NCBI GenBank assembly: GCA_037445635.1
Contig: JBBIKC010000009.1
Coordinates: forward strand, 1-64,000
Length of the DNA stretch: 64,000 bases
Origin: JBFMCC01 sp037445635
Lineage (GTDB): Bacteria; Chloroflexota; Anaerolineae; Anaerolineales; Villigracilaceae
Direction of reading: 5' to 3'
The notes beneath the pieces are model-generated. The model was not told where the DNA came from and ran no database searches. It saw nothing but the letters and a program-made list of their open reading frames with translations. Numbering within the stretch: the first letter of the stretch is position 1; the number at the start of each line of letters is the position of its first letter. Positions 7,164 through 14,096 of this stretch are shown piece after piece. Position numbers and translations under genes: made by a program.

Positions 7164-7624
7164 AATGGACGGGCTTCCCTCAACACTTGCGGTTTGATGC
7201 GCGAACGCAGCCCCGCTTCCATCACGACATCCACCCGCATGCCGAGCAATGTCTGAAGTTCAACCAGAAAACGGGCCAAGTCGAGCAAACTACGCCCCGC
7301 TTCAAGATTGACTAGAACTTGTCTCAAAATACTGACCGGCCCCGTCATTGCGAGCGAAGCGCTTGCCCTGAGCCTGTCGAAGGGAAGCAATCTCCTTGAA
7401 AACGAGGTGACCTCGTAGAATTGGGGATTGCTTCGTCAGGCTATGCCCTCCTCGCAATGACAACCGCTTATTTTTGAGATGACTTCTAAAAAGTCAATGT
7501 CACTGTCTGGCCTGTTTTCGCCGCGCGCCACCGAGCCGAACACGCGCACATTGACCGCCCCATTTCGAGCGGCTATGGCAAGGATTTCCTTGCGGCGGGT
7601 CTGGAGCAGGGTTTGAGCATCCAT
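7160..7624 (-). pseudogene. MNT-type nucleotidyltransferase antitoxin, split by a MITE
   Basis: The first 46 codons carry the minimal nucleotidyltransferase signature GSVARGENRPDSDID (GS-x10-DxD). The C-terminal half VNLEAGRSLLDLARF...KVREARPL-like sequence lies 172 bp further on in another frame. Removing 7315-7486 plus one TA copy joins DIDFL to VNLEAGRS in frame, giving a normal protein of about 100 residues. The MNT enzyme normally neutralises the HEPN toxin by adding AMP to it. Both genes of the module are now broken. Confidence 0.85.
7315..7486. mobile_element. 172-bp MITE with TA target duplication
   Basis: The element is an imperfect palindrome. Its ends GAACTTGTCTCAAAAT and (reverse complement) GAAGTCATCTCAAAAAT are terminal inverted repeats, and it is flanked by TA on both sides (7313-7314, 7487-7488). 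It encloses the motif pair GTCATTGCGAG...GAAGCAATC that recurs at 39213-39305 and, as a half copy, at 62267-62306. TA duplication is typical of IS630/Tc1-mariner transposition; no transposase is encoded, so it moved in trans. Confidence 0.8.
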
Positions 7625-7678
7625 GTCAATAATCCTGTCACAGCGCATTGCAGGGAAGGTCGACGCCCCCGGTTATCC

Positions 7679-9067
7679 TCACTCAATCTCCTCCAAAATC
7701 CTCTTCGCCATCTCCCGCGCGCGGAGGGGCGCGTCACCGATGTAACCCGTGTAATCCAGCAACTTTCTCATTTCGGCTTCCGGGAGAAATGCCTGCAACG
7801 ACTCATTGCGGCACAGACTCTCCGCCAGCGGATTCGGTTCGCCGCGCTGCACTGCCTCCCACGCGGACATGCTGTGAGCGCGAATCGTCTCATGCGCGGA
7901 CTGTCGGTCTGCGCCCGCTTTGACGAGGCGCATCAGCAGTCGCTCGGTGGCGGCGAAAGGACCGTAAACGGCGAGGTTGCGCGACATGGCGGCCTCGTCC
8001 ACGCGCAGGCCGGAGAGGATGTCCGCGGCGGTGCGCAGGATCTCGTCCGCGGCGAGGAAGGATTCGGGCAGGAGAATGCGTCGGTTGGCCGAGTCGTCCA
8101 GGGTCCGTTCGAGGAGCGAGCCCGCGGCGTTATCCCAGGCGAGACGAGGCAGTCCCGCGAGATAACGCGCCAGCGAGTCGATCTTTTCCGCGCGGATGGG
8201 ATTGCGCTTGAACGGCATGGCCGAGGAACCGACCTGCTTTTCGCCGAAGGGCTCGCTCAGTTCACCGATGACGGGCGATTGGAGCAGGCGCAGGTCGAAG
8301 GTGAATTTGTGGAGCGAGGCGGCCAGCGAGGCCAGCGCGCTGACGACGGCATAATCCTGTCGGCGCGGGTAGGTCTGCGCCGCGACCGGGAAGAAGGGCA
8401 GGTCGAGTTTGGCGGAGAGGCGCCTTTCGAATTCAGGCAGTTTTTCAATGCCAATTAACTCCGCATAACTCGCGGAGGTGCCGACCGCGCCTTTGAAGCC
8501 TTTGCCTTTGACCACAGACGACAGACGATGGACCACTTCGTAATCTTCAAGAAGGTCCTGCGCGTACATGGCGAGGCGATAGCCAAGAGTAGTGGGCTCG
8601 GCGGGCTGGAGGTGAGTGAAGGCAATGACCGGCGTGTCGGCGTATTTGTCAATGAGCGCCGCGAACTGATGCAGGAGATTGACCAGGTTTTGTAAGATGA
8701 GATCGAGCGCGGCACGGAGGCGGAGCGCGTCGGCGTTGTCTTCGATATCCATCGAGGTCGCGCCGAGGTGGATGATCCCCCCACCCACCTTGCACTGCTC
8801 GGCAAAGGCTTTGACCTCGGCCATCAAGTCGTGATGGATTTCCGCCTCGATGGTAAGTGAGCGTTCCATGTTGACTTCGTCCGCGTGGATGCGCAGATCC
8901 GCAACCTGCTCGGCGGTGACGAGGCCAAACTCGGACTGGGTCTCTGCCAGCGCGGCCCAGATGCGACGCCACAGCCGCCGCTTGTGCTCTTCGCTCCACA
9001 GGCGGCGCATCTCGTCATTGCCGTAGCGCCAGGAGAAGGGGGAGAGATAGGAGGAGAAATCGGGCAT
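7679..9067 (-). CDS. purB: Adenylosuccinate lyase
   Basis: This 462-residue fumarase/aspartase superfamily enzyme acts twice in purine synthesis, on SAICAR and on adenylosuccinate. Seen motifs are HLGATSMDIED at about 100-110, FTHLQPAEPTT at about 150-160 and the signature loop GSSAMPFKRNP at 280-290. The length is normal. It is transcribed divergently from the DHOD-like gene at 9119 and appears to be monocistronic. Confidence 0.96.
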   Translation of the reverse strand: MPDFSSYLSPFSWRYGNDEMRRLWSEEHKRRLWRRIWAALAETQSEFGLVTAEQVADLRIHADEVNMERSLTIEAEIHHDLMAEVKAFAEQCKVGGGIIHLGATSMDIEDNADALRLRAALDLILQNLVNLLHQFAALIDKYADTPVIAFTHLQPAEPTTLGYRLAMYAQDLLEDYEVVHRLSSVVKGKGFKGAVGTSASYAELIGIEKLPEFERRLSAKLDLPFFPVAAQTYPRRQDYAVVSALASLAASLHKFTFDLRLLQSPVIGELSEPFGEKQVGSSAMPFKRNPIRAEKIDSLARYLAGLPRLAWDNAAGSLLERTLDDSANRRILLPESFLAADEILRTAADILSGLRVDEAAMSRNLAVYGPFAATERLLMRLVKAGADRQSAHETIRAHSMSAWEAVQRGEPNPLAESLCRNESLQAFLPEAEMRKLLDYTGYIGDAPLRAREMAKRILEEIE

Positions 9068-9101
9068 CGGGATTCGTAAATCGGGAATGGGCGGTTGCCT
9101 G

Positions 9102-9107
9102 TATAAT
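9102..9107 (+). promoter_or_regulatory. TATAAT -10 element, likely leaderless start
   Basis: A perfect TATAAT ends 11 bp before the ATG at 9119 and no Shine-Dalgarno is present. Initiation about 7 bp after the -10 would leave a leader of only about 5 nt. No good -35 is seen. Confidence 0.5.
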
Positions 9108-9118
9108 CATTTTACACC

Positions 9119-9925
9119 ATGCCGAAACGCGACCTTGACTTTCGCACGCCTCTGATGAACGCGGCCGGCGCGCTTGGCTTCGCGCCGGACCTGCACCAGA
9201 ACCCAGGTTTCTTTGAGAAACCTGGGTCCTCAGGGTGGGATGAACTCGGAGCGTTCGTGACCAACCCGGTCAGCCTGCGGCCGCGGCGGCCGGCCGCGCG
9301 ACCCGCGCTGATCGAATACCCGGGCGGGTTCCTCCTGCACACGGGACTGCCGAATCCCGGCTTCGCGGCCGTCGTCAAGAAGCACGCGGCGCGCTGGGCC
9401 GACGCGCCCCTGCCGGTCATCGTCCATTTGATGGCGGACAGGCCGGAAGAGACACAGCAGATGGTCGAGAAATTGGAATCAATGGAAAACGTGATGGCGG
9501 CCGAACTGGGCTTCGCTCCCCTGCTGGCCGATGACATCATCTTGGTCGCTGTTGAAGTGTGTCTCGGCGAATTGCCTTTGATTGTCTGCCTGCCTGAAGA
9601 ACAGATTTTGCGAATCGGCCCGGCGGTGATTCAGATGGGCGCGGCGGCGGTGAGTCTGGCGGCGCCGCGGGGGGCATTACCCGACCCCACCCCCGGCCCC
9701 TCCCCCGCGGGGGGAGGGGAGTTGATCACAGGAAGACTCTTCGGCCCGTCGCTGTTTCCGCGCACGCTGGCGGTCGTCCATGCCGCGGCGCGGCTGGGAT
9801 TGCCGGTCATCGGCGGGGGCGGGGTCTACAAACGGGAGCAGGCCGGGGTCCTGAAAGAAGCGGGGGCGATGGCCGTCCAGTTGGACGCGGTCTTGTGGCG
9901 CGGCGGTTATTCGTCAATCGAATAA
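9119..9925 (+). CDS. Dihydroorotate dehydrogenase-like TIM-barrel protein
   Basis: The 268-residue protein starts with the DHOD-like TPLMNAAGALGF and ends with LGLPVIGGGGVYKREQ and GAMAVQLDAVLWRG, the phosphate/FMN-binding end of that barrel. The central catalytic region is much reduced, so true dihydroorotate dehydrogenase activity is doubtful. Two palindromic repeats are embedded in frame: one encoding NPGFFEKPG near residue 28-37 and one encoding DPTPGPSPAGGGE in the C-terminal third. It converges on the DUF2314 gene and overlaps its 3' end by 19 bp. Confidence 0.65.
   Translation: MPKRDLDFRTPLMNAAGALGFAPDLHQNPGFFEKPGSSGWDELGAFVTNPVSLRPRRPAARPALIEYPGGFLLHTGLPNPGFAAVVKKHAARWADAPLPVIVHLMADRPEETQQMVEKLESMENVMAAELGFAPLLADDIILVAVEVCLGELPLIVCLPEEQILRIGPAVIQMGAAAVSLAAPRGALPDPTPGPSPAGGGELITGRLFGPSLFPRTLAVVHAAARLGLPVIGGGGVYKREQAGVLKEAGAMAVQLDAVLWRGGYSSIE
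9201..9227. repeat. Palindromic repeat inside the DHOD-like gene
   Basis: A 27-bp palindrome ACCCAGGTTTCT-TTG-AGAAACCTGGGT occupies nine codons of the DHOD-like gene in frame and adds NPGFFEKPG. Its perfect symmetry is unlike coding DNA. Confidence 0.75.
9683..9722. repeat. GC-rich 'PTPGPSP' palindrome inside the DHOD-like gene
   Basis: The segment with CCCCTCCCCC and GGGGGGAGGGG arms encodes TPGPSPAGGGE in frame. The same word family occurs between genes at 51153-51197 and 60106-60187, so this is a dispersed repeat that landed in a gene. Confidence 0.75.
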
Positions 9926-10368
9926 CCTGCGTCTTTCAAAAAGAATTCTTTTTCTTCGGGGGTCATGCGCGAGTAGGCGAGGCGGATGGTGTAGCCGCCG
10001 ATCAGGCGGCCATCTTCCACGATCATCCAATCCAGGATGTCTTCCACAGGCACGTCAACCCTCTCGCCAAGTTCGAGCCGCAGGGCGGGGAGGTCGTCGC
10101 CCATCAGGCCATGGAACTCTCCATCCTCATAATTGACGTTGTCCACCCAGATATCCTGTTCACCATCCAGCGATATGAAGCGGACCTTCAAAGCAACGAA
10201 CGTGCGCGTGGGGTTGGGCGACTCGAGCAGGACCCTGAATTCATCCAGCGATTCGCGCGCCCGGCGCACCGCCTGCTCGAATTCCGCATCCGCCGCGGGA
10301 CCCGCGTCCGGCGCGCACGCCGCGAGGGCGAGCATCAACAAAGACAAAGCGCAGATTCTAGTTTTCAA
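9907..10368 (-). CDS. DUF2314-type lipoprotein
   Basis: From the TTG at 10368 the 153-residue protein has a lipoprotein signal ending LALAAC, followed by a DUF2314 (YegJ-like) domain recognised by TFVALKVRF and GEFHGLMGDDLPAL. The function of DUF2314 is unknown. The TTG start lies 11 bp inside the stop region of the nitroreductase-like gene, implying translational coupling; longer in-frame starts overlap that gene far too much. It is the last gene of the selW-trpS-dtd transcription direction. Confidence 0.7.
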   Translation of the reverse strand: MKTRICALSLLMLALAACAPDAGPAADAEFEQAVRRARESLDEFRVLLESPNPTRTFVALKVRFISLDGEQDIWVDNVNYEDGEFHGLMGDDLPALRLELGERVDVPVEDILDWMIVEDGRLIGGYTIRLAYSRMTPEEKEFFLKDAGYSIDE

Positions 10369-10849
10369 TTGGTTCCAACACCATAACGGCAATGCGGCGC
10401 GGGGCGGCGCGTTCTTCATAAGCCGCGTAACCTTTGTAATACGAGAGAGCGAGTTGCCAGTATTTCGTGCGTTCCTCCCCATCGGCTTCGCGCGCAATGT
10501 AATTCCCAAATCGGCCGTTGACGTGTACGCCGCATTCGGGATGGGCGCGCAGGTTATGAATCCAAGCGGGATGATGTTTGCCTCCAAAGTTCGAACCGAT
10601 GATCACGATCTTGTCTCCGTCACGCAGGCCGACAAGCGGGTGCGAACGCATCTGTCCACTACGCGCGCCGATGGTATCGAGTTCGATGATGGGCAGGCCA
10701 ACCACTTCGGTAACGGTATGTTTCCCATTCGTGAGGCGCATGACGAATTCGTCCAGCGGTTCCAGGGCGCGCGCCAGGAAGGCTGAGACGGGTCCCAGCA
10801 TAAGGATGCGATGGATGAATCGTTGGAAGGGATTGGGGCTGACGTTCAT
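10358..10849 (-). CDS. F420/deazaflavin-dependent nitroreductase family protein
   Basis: The 163-residue protein matches the split-barrel DDN/DUF385 family: LPIIELDTIGARSGQMR, then GSNFGGKHHPAWIHNL and a conserved HP.C. region. Members use F420, or sometimes FMN or heme, to reduce quinones and other substrates. The start overlaps the dtd stop by 4 bp (ATGA), and the 3' end overlaps the DUF2314 lipoprotein, so the three genes are co-translated. Confidence 0.85.
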   Translation of the reverse strand: MNVSPNPFQRFIHRILMLGPVSAFLARALEPLDEFVMRLTNGKHTVTEVVGLPIIELDTIGARSGQMRSHPLVGLRDGDKIVIIGSNFGGKHHPAWIHNLRAHPECGVHVNGRFGNYIAREADGEERTKYWQLALSYYKGYAAYEERAAPRRIAVMVLEPIEN

Positions 10850-11283
10850 TTCTCCAGCCAGACCGTGACCGGGCCGTCGTTGTGGATTTCCACCAGCATG
10901 TGTTCCCTGAACTTCCCGGTCTGTGTCGGGACTCCGTGCCCGCCCAGCAGTGCGACGAAACGATTCACCAACGGTTCGGCGACCTCGGGCGGCGCCGCGT
11001 CGGTGAACGAGGGGCGGCGTCCCTTGCGGGCATCGGCGTACAGCGTGAACTGCGAAACGACAATCGCCCCGCCTTTCACATCCAGTACAGAAAGGTTGGT
11101 CTTGCCCTGTTCGTCCTCGAAGATGCGCAGGTTGGCGACCTTTTCCGCCAAGAACTGAACCTGCTCCTCCCCGTCCCCGTGGCCCACGCCCAATAAAATC
11201 AAAAGGCCCTTGTCAATTTTGGAAATGACGCGGCCTTCGACTGTGACGCTGGCTTTGGAAACTCGCTGAAGTAATACGCGCAT
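10846..11283 (-). CDS. dtd: D-aminoacyl-tRNA deacylase
   Basis: The 145-residue enzyme removes D-amino acids (and glycine from tRNA-Ala) wrongly attached to tRNA. The two active-site motifs are present: SQFTLYA at 77-83 and NDGPVT at 135-140, whose Gly-Pro supplies chiral proofreading. Start MRVLLQRV at 11283 is the normal family start; the in-frame extension upstream runs into a repeat. It lies downstream of trpS, fitting a translation quality-control operon. Confidence 0.95.
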   Translation of the reverse strand: MRVLLQRVSKASVTVEGRVISKIDKGLLILLGVGHGDGEEQVQFLAEKVANLRIFEDEQGKTNLSVLDVKGGAIVVSQFTLYADARKGRRPSFTDAAPPEVAEPLVNRFVALLGGHGVPTQTGKFREHMLVEIHNDGPVTVWLEK

Positions 11284-11286
11284 AAA

Positions 11287-11346
11287 ACGATATTCGATAT
11301 TCGGCAATCGAAGACAGACGGCCAAATATCGAATCCCGAATATCGA
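11287..11346. repeat. ATATTCG-type intergenic palindrome
   Basis: The trpS-dtd spacer is filled by an imperfect palindrome beginning ACGATATTCGATATTCGG and ending CCCGAATATCGAG. A related copy beginning with the same word is at 27701-27780. Confidence 0.7.
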
Positions 11347-11347
11347 G

Positions 11348-12334
11348 TTACGGCAATTGGATCGCCTCGCGCACTTCCTTCATCGTCTGTTCGGCAATGA
11401 CGCGCGCACGTTTGGCTCCGTCGTGCAGGACATCGTCCACGTAACCGGGCTTCTTCTCCAGTTCGGCGCGTTTGGTGCGGAACGGCTCCAGGTGTTTATT
11501 CAGGTTCTTCGCGAAGAGTTTCTTGCAGTCCACACAGCCGAGCGCGGCAGTGCGGCAGTCACGGTTGATCGTGGCGACCTCCTCGGCCGAAGAGAAAATC
11601 TTGTGCATCGAGAACACGTTGCACACGTCGGGATTGCCCGGGTCGTTGCGGCGGACGCGGGCGGGATCGGTAACCATCTGCATCACGCGCTGCTGCGTCT
11701 CTTCGGGCGTGGCGGCCAGTTCGATGTGATTATTGAGGCTCTTGCCCATCTTCTCCTTGCCGTCAATGCCCAGCACCTTGAGCACCTCGGTATGCTTGAC
11801 CTGCGGCTCAATCAGAACCTTGGTATTGTAGCGATAATTGAACGAGCGCACGATCTCGCGCGCAAACTCCACGTGGGGAGCCTGGTCGATGCCGACCGGC
11901 ACCACATCCGTCTTGTAGAGCACGATGTCCGCTGTCATCAGCACGGGATAGCCCACCAGTCCGTAATTGACGTTATCGGGCTGCTGGCGCACCTTCTCCT
12001 TGAAGGTCGGCAGGTCGGTCAATTTGCCGAGCGGCGTGACCATGGAAAGCAGGGTATGCAGTTCCATCACCTGCGGCACGTGCGACTGGACGAACAGGAT
12101 CGAGTCTTCCGGGCGGATGCCTGCGGCCAGCCAGTCGAGGGCCATTTCGTAGGTGTTCTGCTTGAGGTTCTCTGTGGTCTCCACGGTGGTGAGCGCGTGA
12201 ATATCCACGATGCAGTAAACGCAGTCGTAGTCCTTCTGCAGCGCGACGTAATTCTGGATCGCGCCCAGATAGTTGCCCAGATGCTGGCGTCCCGTCGGAC
12301 GGGCGCCCGAAAAAACGCGTCCTTTTTTTGCCAT
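11348..12334 (-). CDS. trpS: Tryptophan--tRNA ligase
   Basis: The 328-residue class I synthetase charges tRNA-Trp. The HIGH-like motif is PTGRQHLGNY (13-22) and the KMSKS motif appears as KMGKS (195-199). GIDQAPHVEFAR and the size match bacterial TrpRS. It starts 3 bp after the stop of the SelW-like gene and is probably co-transcribed with it. Confidence 0.96.
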   Translation of the reverse strand: MAKKGRVFSGARPTGRQHLGNYLGAIQNYVALQKDYDCVYCIVDIHALTTVETTENLKQNTYEMALDWLAAGIRPEDSILFVQSHVPQVMELHTLLSMVTPLGKLTDLPTFKEKVRQQPDNVNYGLVGYPVLMTADIVLYKTDVVPVGIDQAPHVEFAREIVRSFNYRYNTKVLIEPQVKHTEVLKVLGIDGKEKMGKSLNNHIELAATPEETQQRVMQMVTDPARVRRNDPGNPDVCNVFSMHKIFSSAEEVATINRDCRTAALGCVDCKKLFAKNLNKHLEPFRTKRAELEKKPGYVDDVLHDGAKRARVIAEQTMKEVREAIQLP

Positions 12335-12337
12335 TCT

Positions 12338-12580
12338 TTATCCTTGAACCAGTTTTCTGACCAAGCCGACCACCTCGCCCGGTTCGGCGTGGCGTTTGGT
12401 CTGTAGTTTCGAATAGACCAACTTCCCGTTCACACTGACCTCGAAGCGGCCCCCGTCCGATGGAATCAGTTCCAGCGATTCGATGTTTGTCTCGAACTGC
12501 CTCAGCAGGTCGGTCGCCAGACTCACGGCCCGGTCCGTGTAATGTCAGACCGCGCAATATACGATGGTGATCTTCAACAT
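12338..12580 (-). CDS. SelW/Rdx-family selenoprotein with in-frame TGA (CAVU)
   Basis: Read from ATG 12580 the frame is MLKITIVYCAV-U-HYTDRAVSL and continues for 80 residues to 12338, with TGA at codon 12 (12545-12547). The open part after TGA is a clear Rdx/SelW domain (LIPSDGGRFEV, then NGKLVYSKLQ). The TGA falls exactly at the redox position of the family's CxxC/CxxU motif. A strong Shine-Dalgarno GGAGAGG precedes ATG 12580, whereas the GTG after the TGA has none. Hairpins occur directly downstream, for example CACGG/CCGTG, or a weaker one whose loop begins with G about 16 nt after TGA, either of which could be a bSECIS. Alternatives are a nonsense mutation or a sequencing error. No selA/B/C/D lies in this window. 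Confidence 0.72.
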
Positions 12581-12606
12581 GTCGCCTCTCCCGGAAGTGT
12601 TAGAAA

Positions 12607-12612
12607 ATTATA
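12607..12612 (-). promoter_or_regulatory. -10 element for the SelW-like/trpS operon
   Basis: TATAAT on the minus strand lies 26 bp before the start at 12580 and leaves room for the Shine-Dalgarno at about 12586-12592. The -35 is poor. Its presence argues that transcription includes the codons upstream of the TGA. Confidence 0.55.
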
Positions 12613-12630
12613 ACACGCGGCGTCCAAGTC

Positions 12631-12659
12631 TTGCACAGAGCATATGGACGCGCTATAAT
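12631..12659 (+). promoter_or_regulatory. Promoter of the FmdB-like gene
   Basis: TTGCAC (12631-12636) and TATAAT (12654-12659) are separated by 17 bp. The promoter overlaps back to back with the divergent one at 12607. Confidence 0.75.
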
Positions 12660-12690
12660 CACGCCTCGTTGGAAGCAAGGAGAAAGTCTT

Positions 12691-12957
12691 ATGCCTGTTT
12701 ATGCCTATCGTTGTGACTCGTGCGGCGTACAGTTCGAGCACCAGCAATCTTTCAGCGATTCACCCCTCAAGCGGTGTCCCGAATGCAGCAAAAACAGCCT
12801 GCGCAAGGTCATCGCGCCGGTGGGTATCGTCTTCAAAGGCTCGGGGTTCTACGCCACCGACCATCGCTCCCCGTCCGGCCAGGGCTCGCACGGGAAAAAG
12901 AAGAAAGAGGAAAACAAGCCCGCAGCCTCGAGCGCCGATAAACCCGACGCGGAGTAA
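12691..12957 (+). CDS. FmdB-family zinc-ribbon protein
   Basis: The 88-residue protein begins MPVYAYRCDSCG and has a second CPEC pair, the four-cysteine zinc ribbon of the FmdB/CxxC_CxxC_SSSS family, sometimes called regulatory but of unknown function. The C-terminal 30 residues are lysine- and serine-rich and disordered. AAGGAGAAA lies upstream of ATG 12691; the longer in-frame ATG at 12631 is inside the promoter. Confidence 0.88.
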   Translation: MPVYAYRCDSCGVQFEHQQSFSDSPLKRCPECSKNSLRKVIAPVGIVFKGSGFYATDHRSPSGQGSHGKKKKEENKPAASSADKPDAE

Positions 12958-12977
12958 CGTCTCTTATATGTTTTCAC

Positions 12978-13009
12978 GGAGCGATGCTTTCGGGCGTCGC
13001 TCCTTTTTT
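12978..13009 (+). terminator. Intrinsic terminator
   Basis: GGAGCGA pairs with TCGCTCC around a stem-extended CTTTCGGG loop and is followed by six T. It ends the FmdB-like transcript and just touches the stop of the convergent lipoprotein gene. Confidence 0.85.
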
Positions 13010-13712
13010 ATGGAGTAGGGGTGGAAGTAAAGGTCGCCGTCGGCTCCGGGGGAGTGTAAAAGGCAAAACTCGCGGTGGGACTAGTATCGTCGTTCGCGTC
13101 CCCGCCCACCCAGTACTGCCGGCCGTCCTCGGTTATGACTTTCATGAAAGACCATGGCGCGCCAAAATCATTGTTCTTGTTCCAGTACCCTGTCAGGATC
13201 AGGATCGTTCCCTTGGGGGCAATGGGACCTCCCAGCGCCTTGGTGGGCAACTTGCGAAGTTTGACGCCGTTGGTGCGGACGACGACGACGGTCACATGCG
13301 CCAGACTGCTGAAGTATTTCGTCACACCAATGCCCTCGCCGGAGCCCTGAGGCATATCCACTACATCGCCGGTGGTCCAGTCCGGCCAGACTGTGGGAAT
13401 AACTACCCGCGTCGGCGTTTGAGACGGAGTGGGAGTATTGGTCTTGAGCAGGAATAGCATGGTCGCCGTGGCAGGCATGGTTTGGGAAGGCGTCAGCGTG
13501 ATTCGCCCAGGCGTGGACGTAAAGGTAGCCGGACCGATGGCAGTCTGCGTCAGCATGGCCGCCTCGGTGGCTTTCAATGCAATCAGCGTATCCACGGCTC
13601 CGGGCCCCTGGGTAGGATAGGCGCCGGGCGCGAGAGGAGCGCAGGCAAACAGGAGCGCCGCCGCGAGGATTAGCAAGGGAGGGTACGCTTTCCGCCTGTC
13701 GCTTCGTCTCAT
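13008..13712 (-). CDS. Uncharacterised lipoprotein with Thr/Pro-rich linker
   Basis: The protein has a signal ending LLFAC (lipobox), a long Thr/Pro/Ser-rich linker, and a C-terminal beta-rich region with GVKLRKLP and KGTILILTGYWNKN, reminiscent of a bacterial SH3-like domain. It ends in another Thr/Pro-rich tail. It is thus probably displayed outside the membrane. Two starts, 13718 and 13712, are possible; TAAAAT lies immediately before 13718, so a leaderless start at 13712 fits best. Function is unknown. Confidence 0.75.
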   Translation of the reverse strand: MRRSDRRKAYPPLLILAAALLFACAPLAPGAYPTQGPGAVDTLIALKATEAAMLTQTAIGPATFTSTPGRITLTPSQTMPATATMLFLLKTNTPTPSQTPTRVVIPTVWPDWTTGDVVDMPQGSGEGIGVTKYFSSLAHVTVVVVRTNGVKLRKLPTKALGGPIAPKGTILILTGYWNKNNDFGAPWSFMKVITEDGRQYWVGGDANDDTSPTASFAFYTPPEPTATFTSTPTP

Positions 13713-13782
13713 GTCCATATTTTAGCATTTTAAACATTCACAAGACTCCCCCAAAGGTTTGTTACGTTTTTGCGACGATAAC

Positions 13783-13805
13783 AAAAAGCCCCGCAGCCGG
13801 GGCTT
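13783..13805 (-). terminator. Terminator of tRNA-Asn
   Basis: An 8-bp perfect stem AAGCCCCG/CGGGGCTT with a four-base loop is followed on the minus strand by TTTTTG. It lies 10 bp after the tRNA 3' end. Confidence 0.88.
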
Positions 13806-13815
13806 AATGATCGAG

Positions 13816-13887
13816 CTCCTCGCCGAGGATTTGAACCTCGAACCTAGCGGTTAACAGCCGCCCGCTCTGCCGTTGAGCTAGCGAGGA
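13816..13887 (-). tRNA. tRNA-Asn (anticodon GUU)
   Basis: A 72-nt cloverleaf on the minus strand with acceptor TCCTCGC/GCGAGGA, T-loop GGTTCAAATCC and anticodon loop CTGTTAA (anticodon GUU). It stands alone with its own terminator. Confidence 0.96.
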
Positions 13888-13980
13888 AGGCGAACGGGAT
13901 TATATTAGCAAGAAAGGCCGATGTCAAGCCAGTTGCGCGATCAAGGAATAATGGCACTTCCGTATAACGGGAAAGTCTAA

Positions 13981-14047
13981 CCACGAAGGACACAAAGGAA
14001 AAAAGGCGGCAATTTTACAGACGGTCTTCCTTTGAGACCTTTGTGTT
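13981..14047. repeat. 'CACGAAGGACACAAAGG' intergenic repeat
   Basis: The glpX-tRNA spacer holds CCACGAAGGACACAAAGG and, inverted at its far side, CCTTTGTG. A similar pair brackets 61223-61366. I see no gene in 13888-14096. Confidence 0.6.
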
Positions 14048-14096
14048 TGAAAAGCAATTTCCCGTTGAAAACGGTAGAACCGTAATAATTTTGCCT

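Noticed and set aside
11357..12406. A 349-codon open frame opposite trpS
   Set aside because: It is antisense to a clear synthetase; high GC leaves long open shadows. The same applies to 3363-4616, 5663-6805, 47032-48105, 52104-53801 and 58679-60028.
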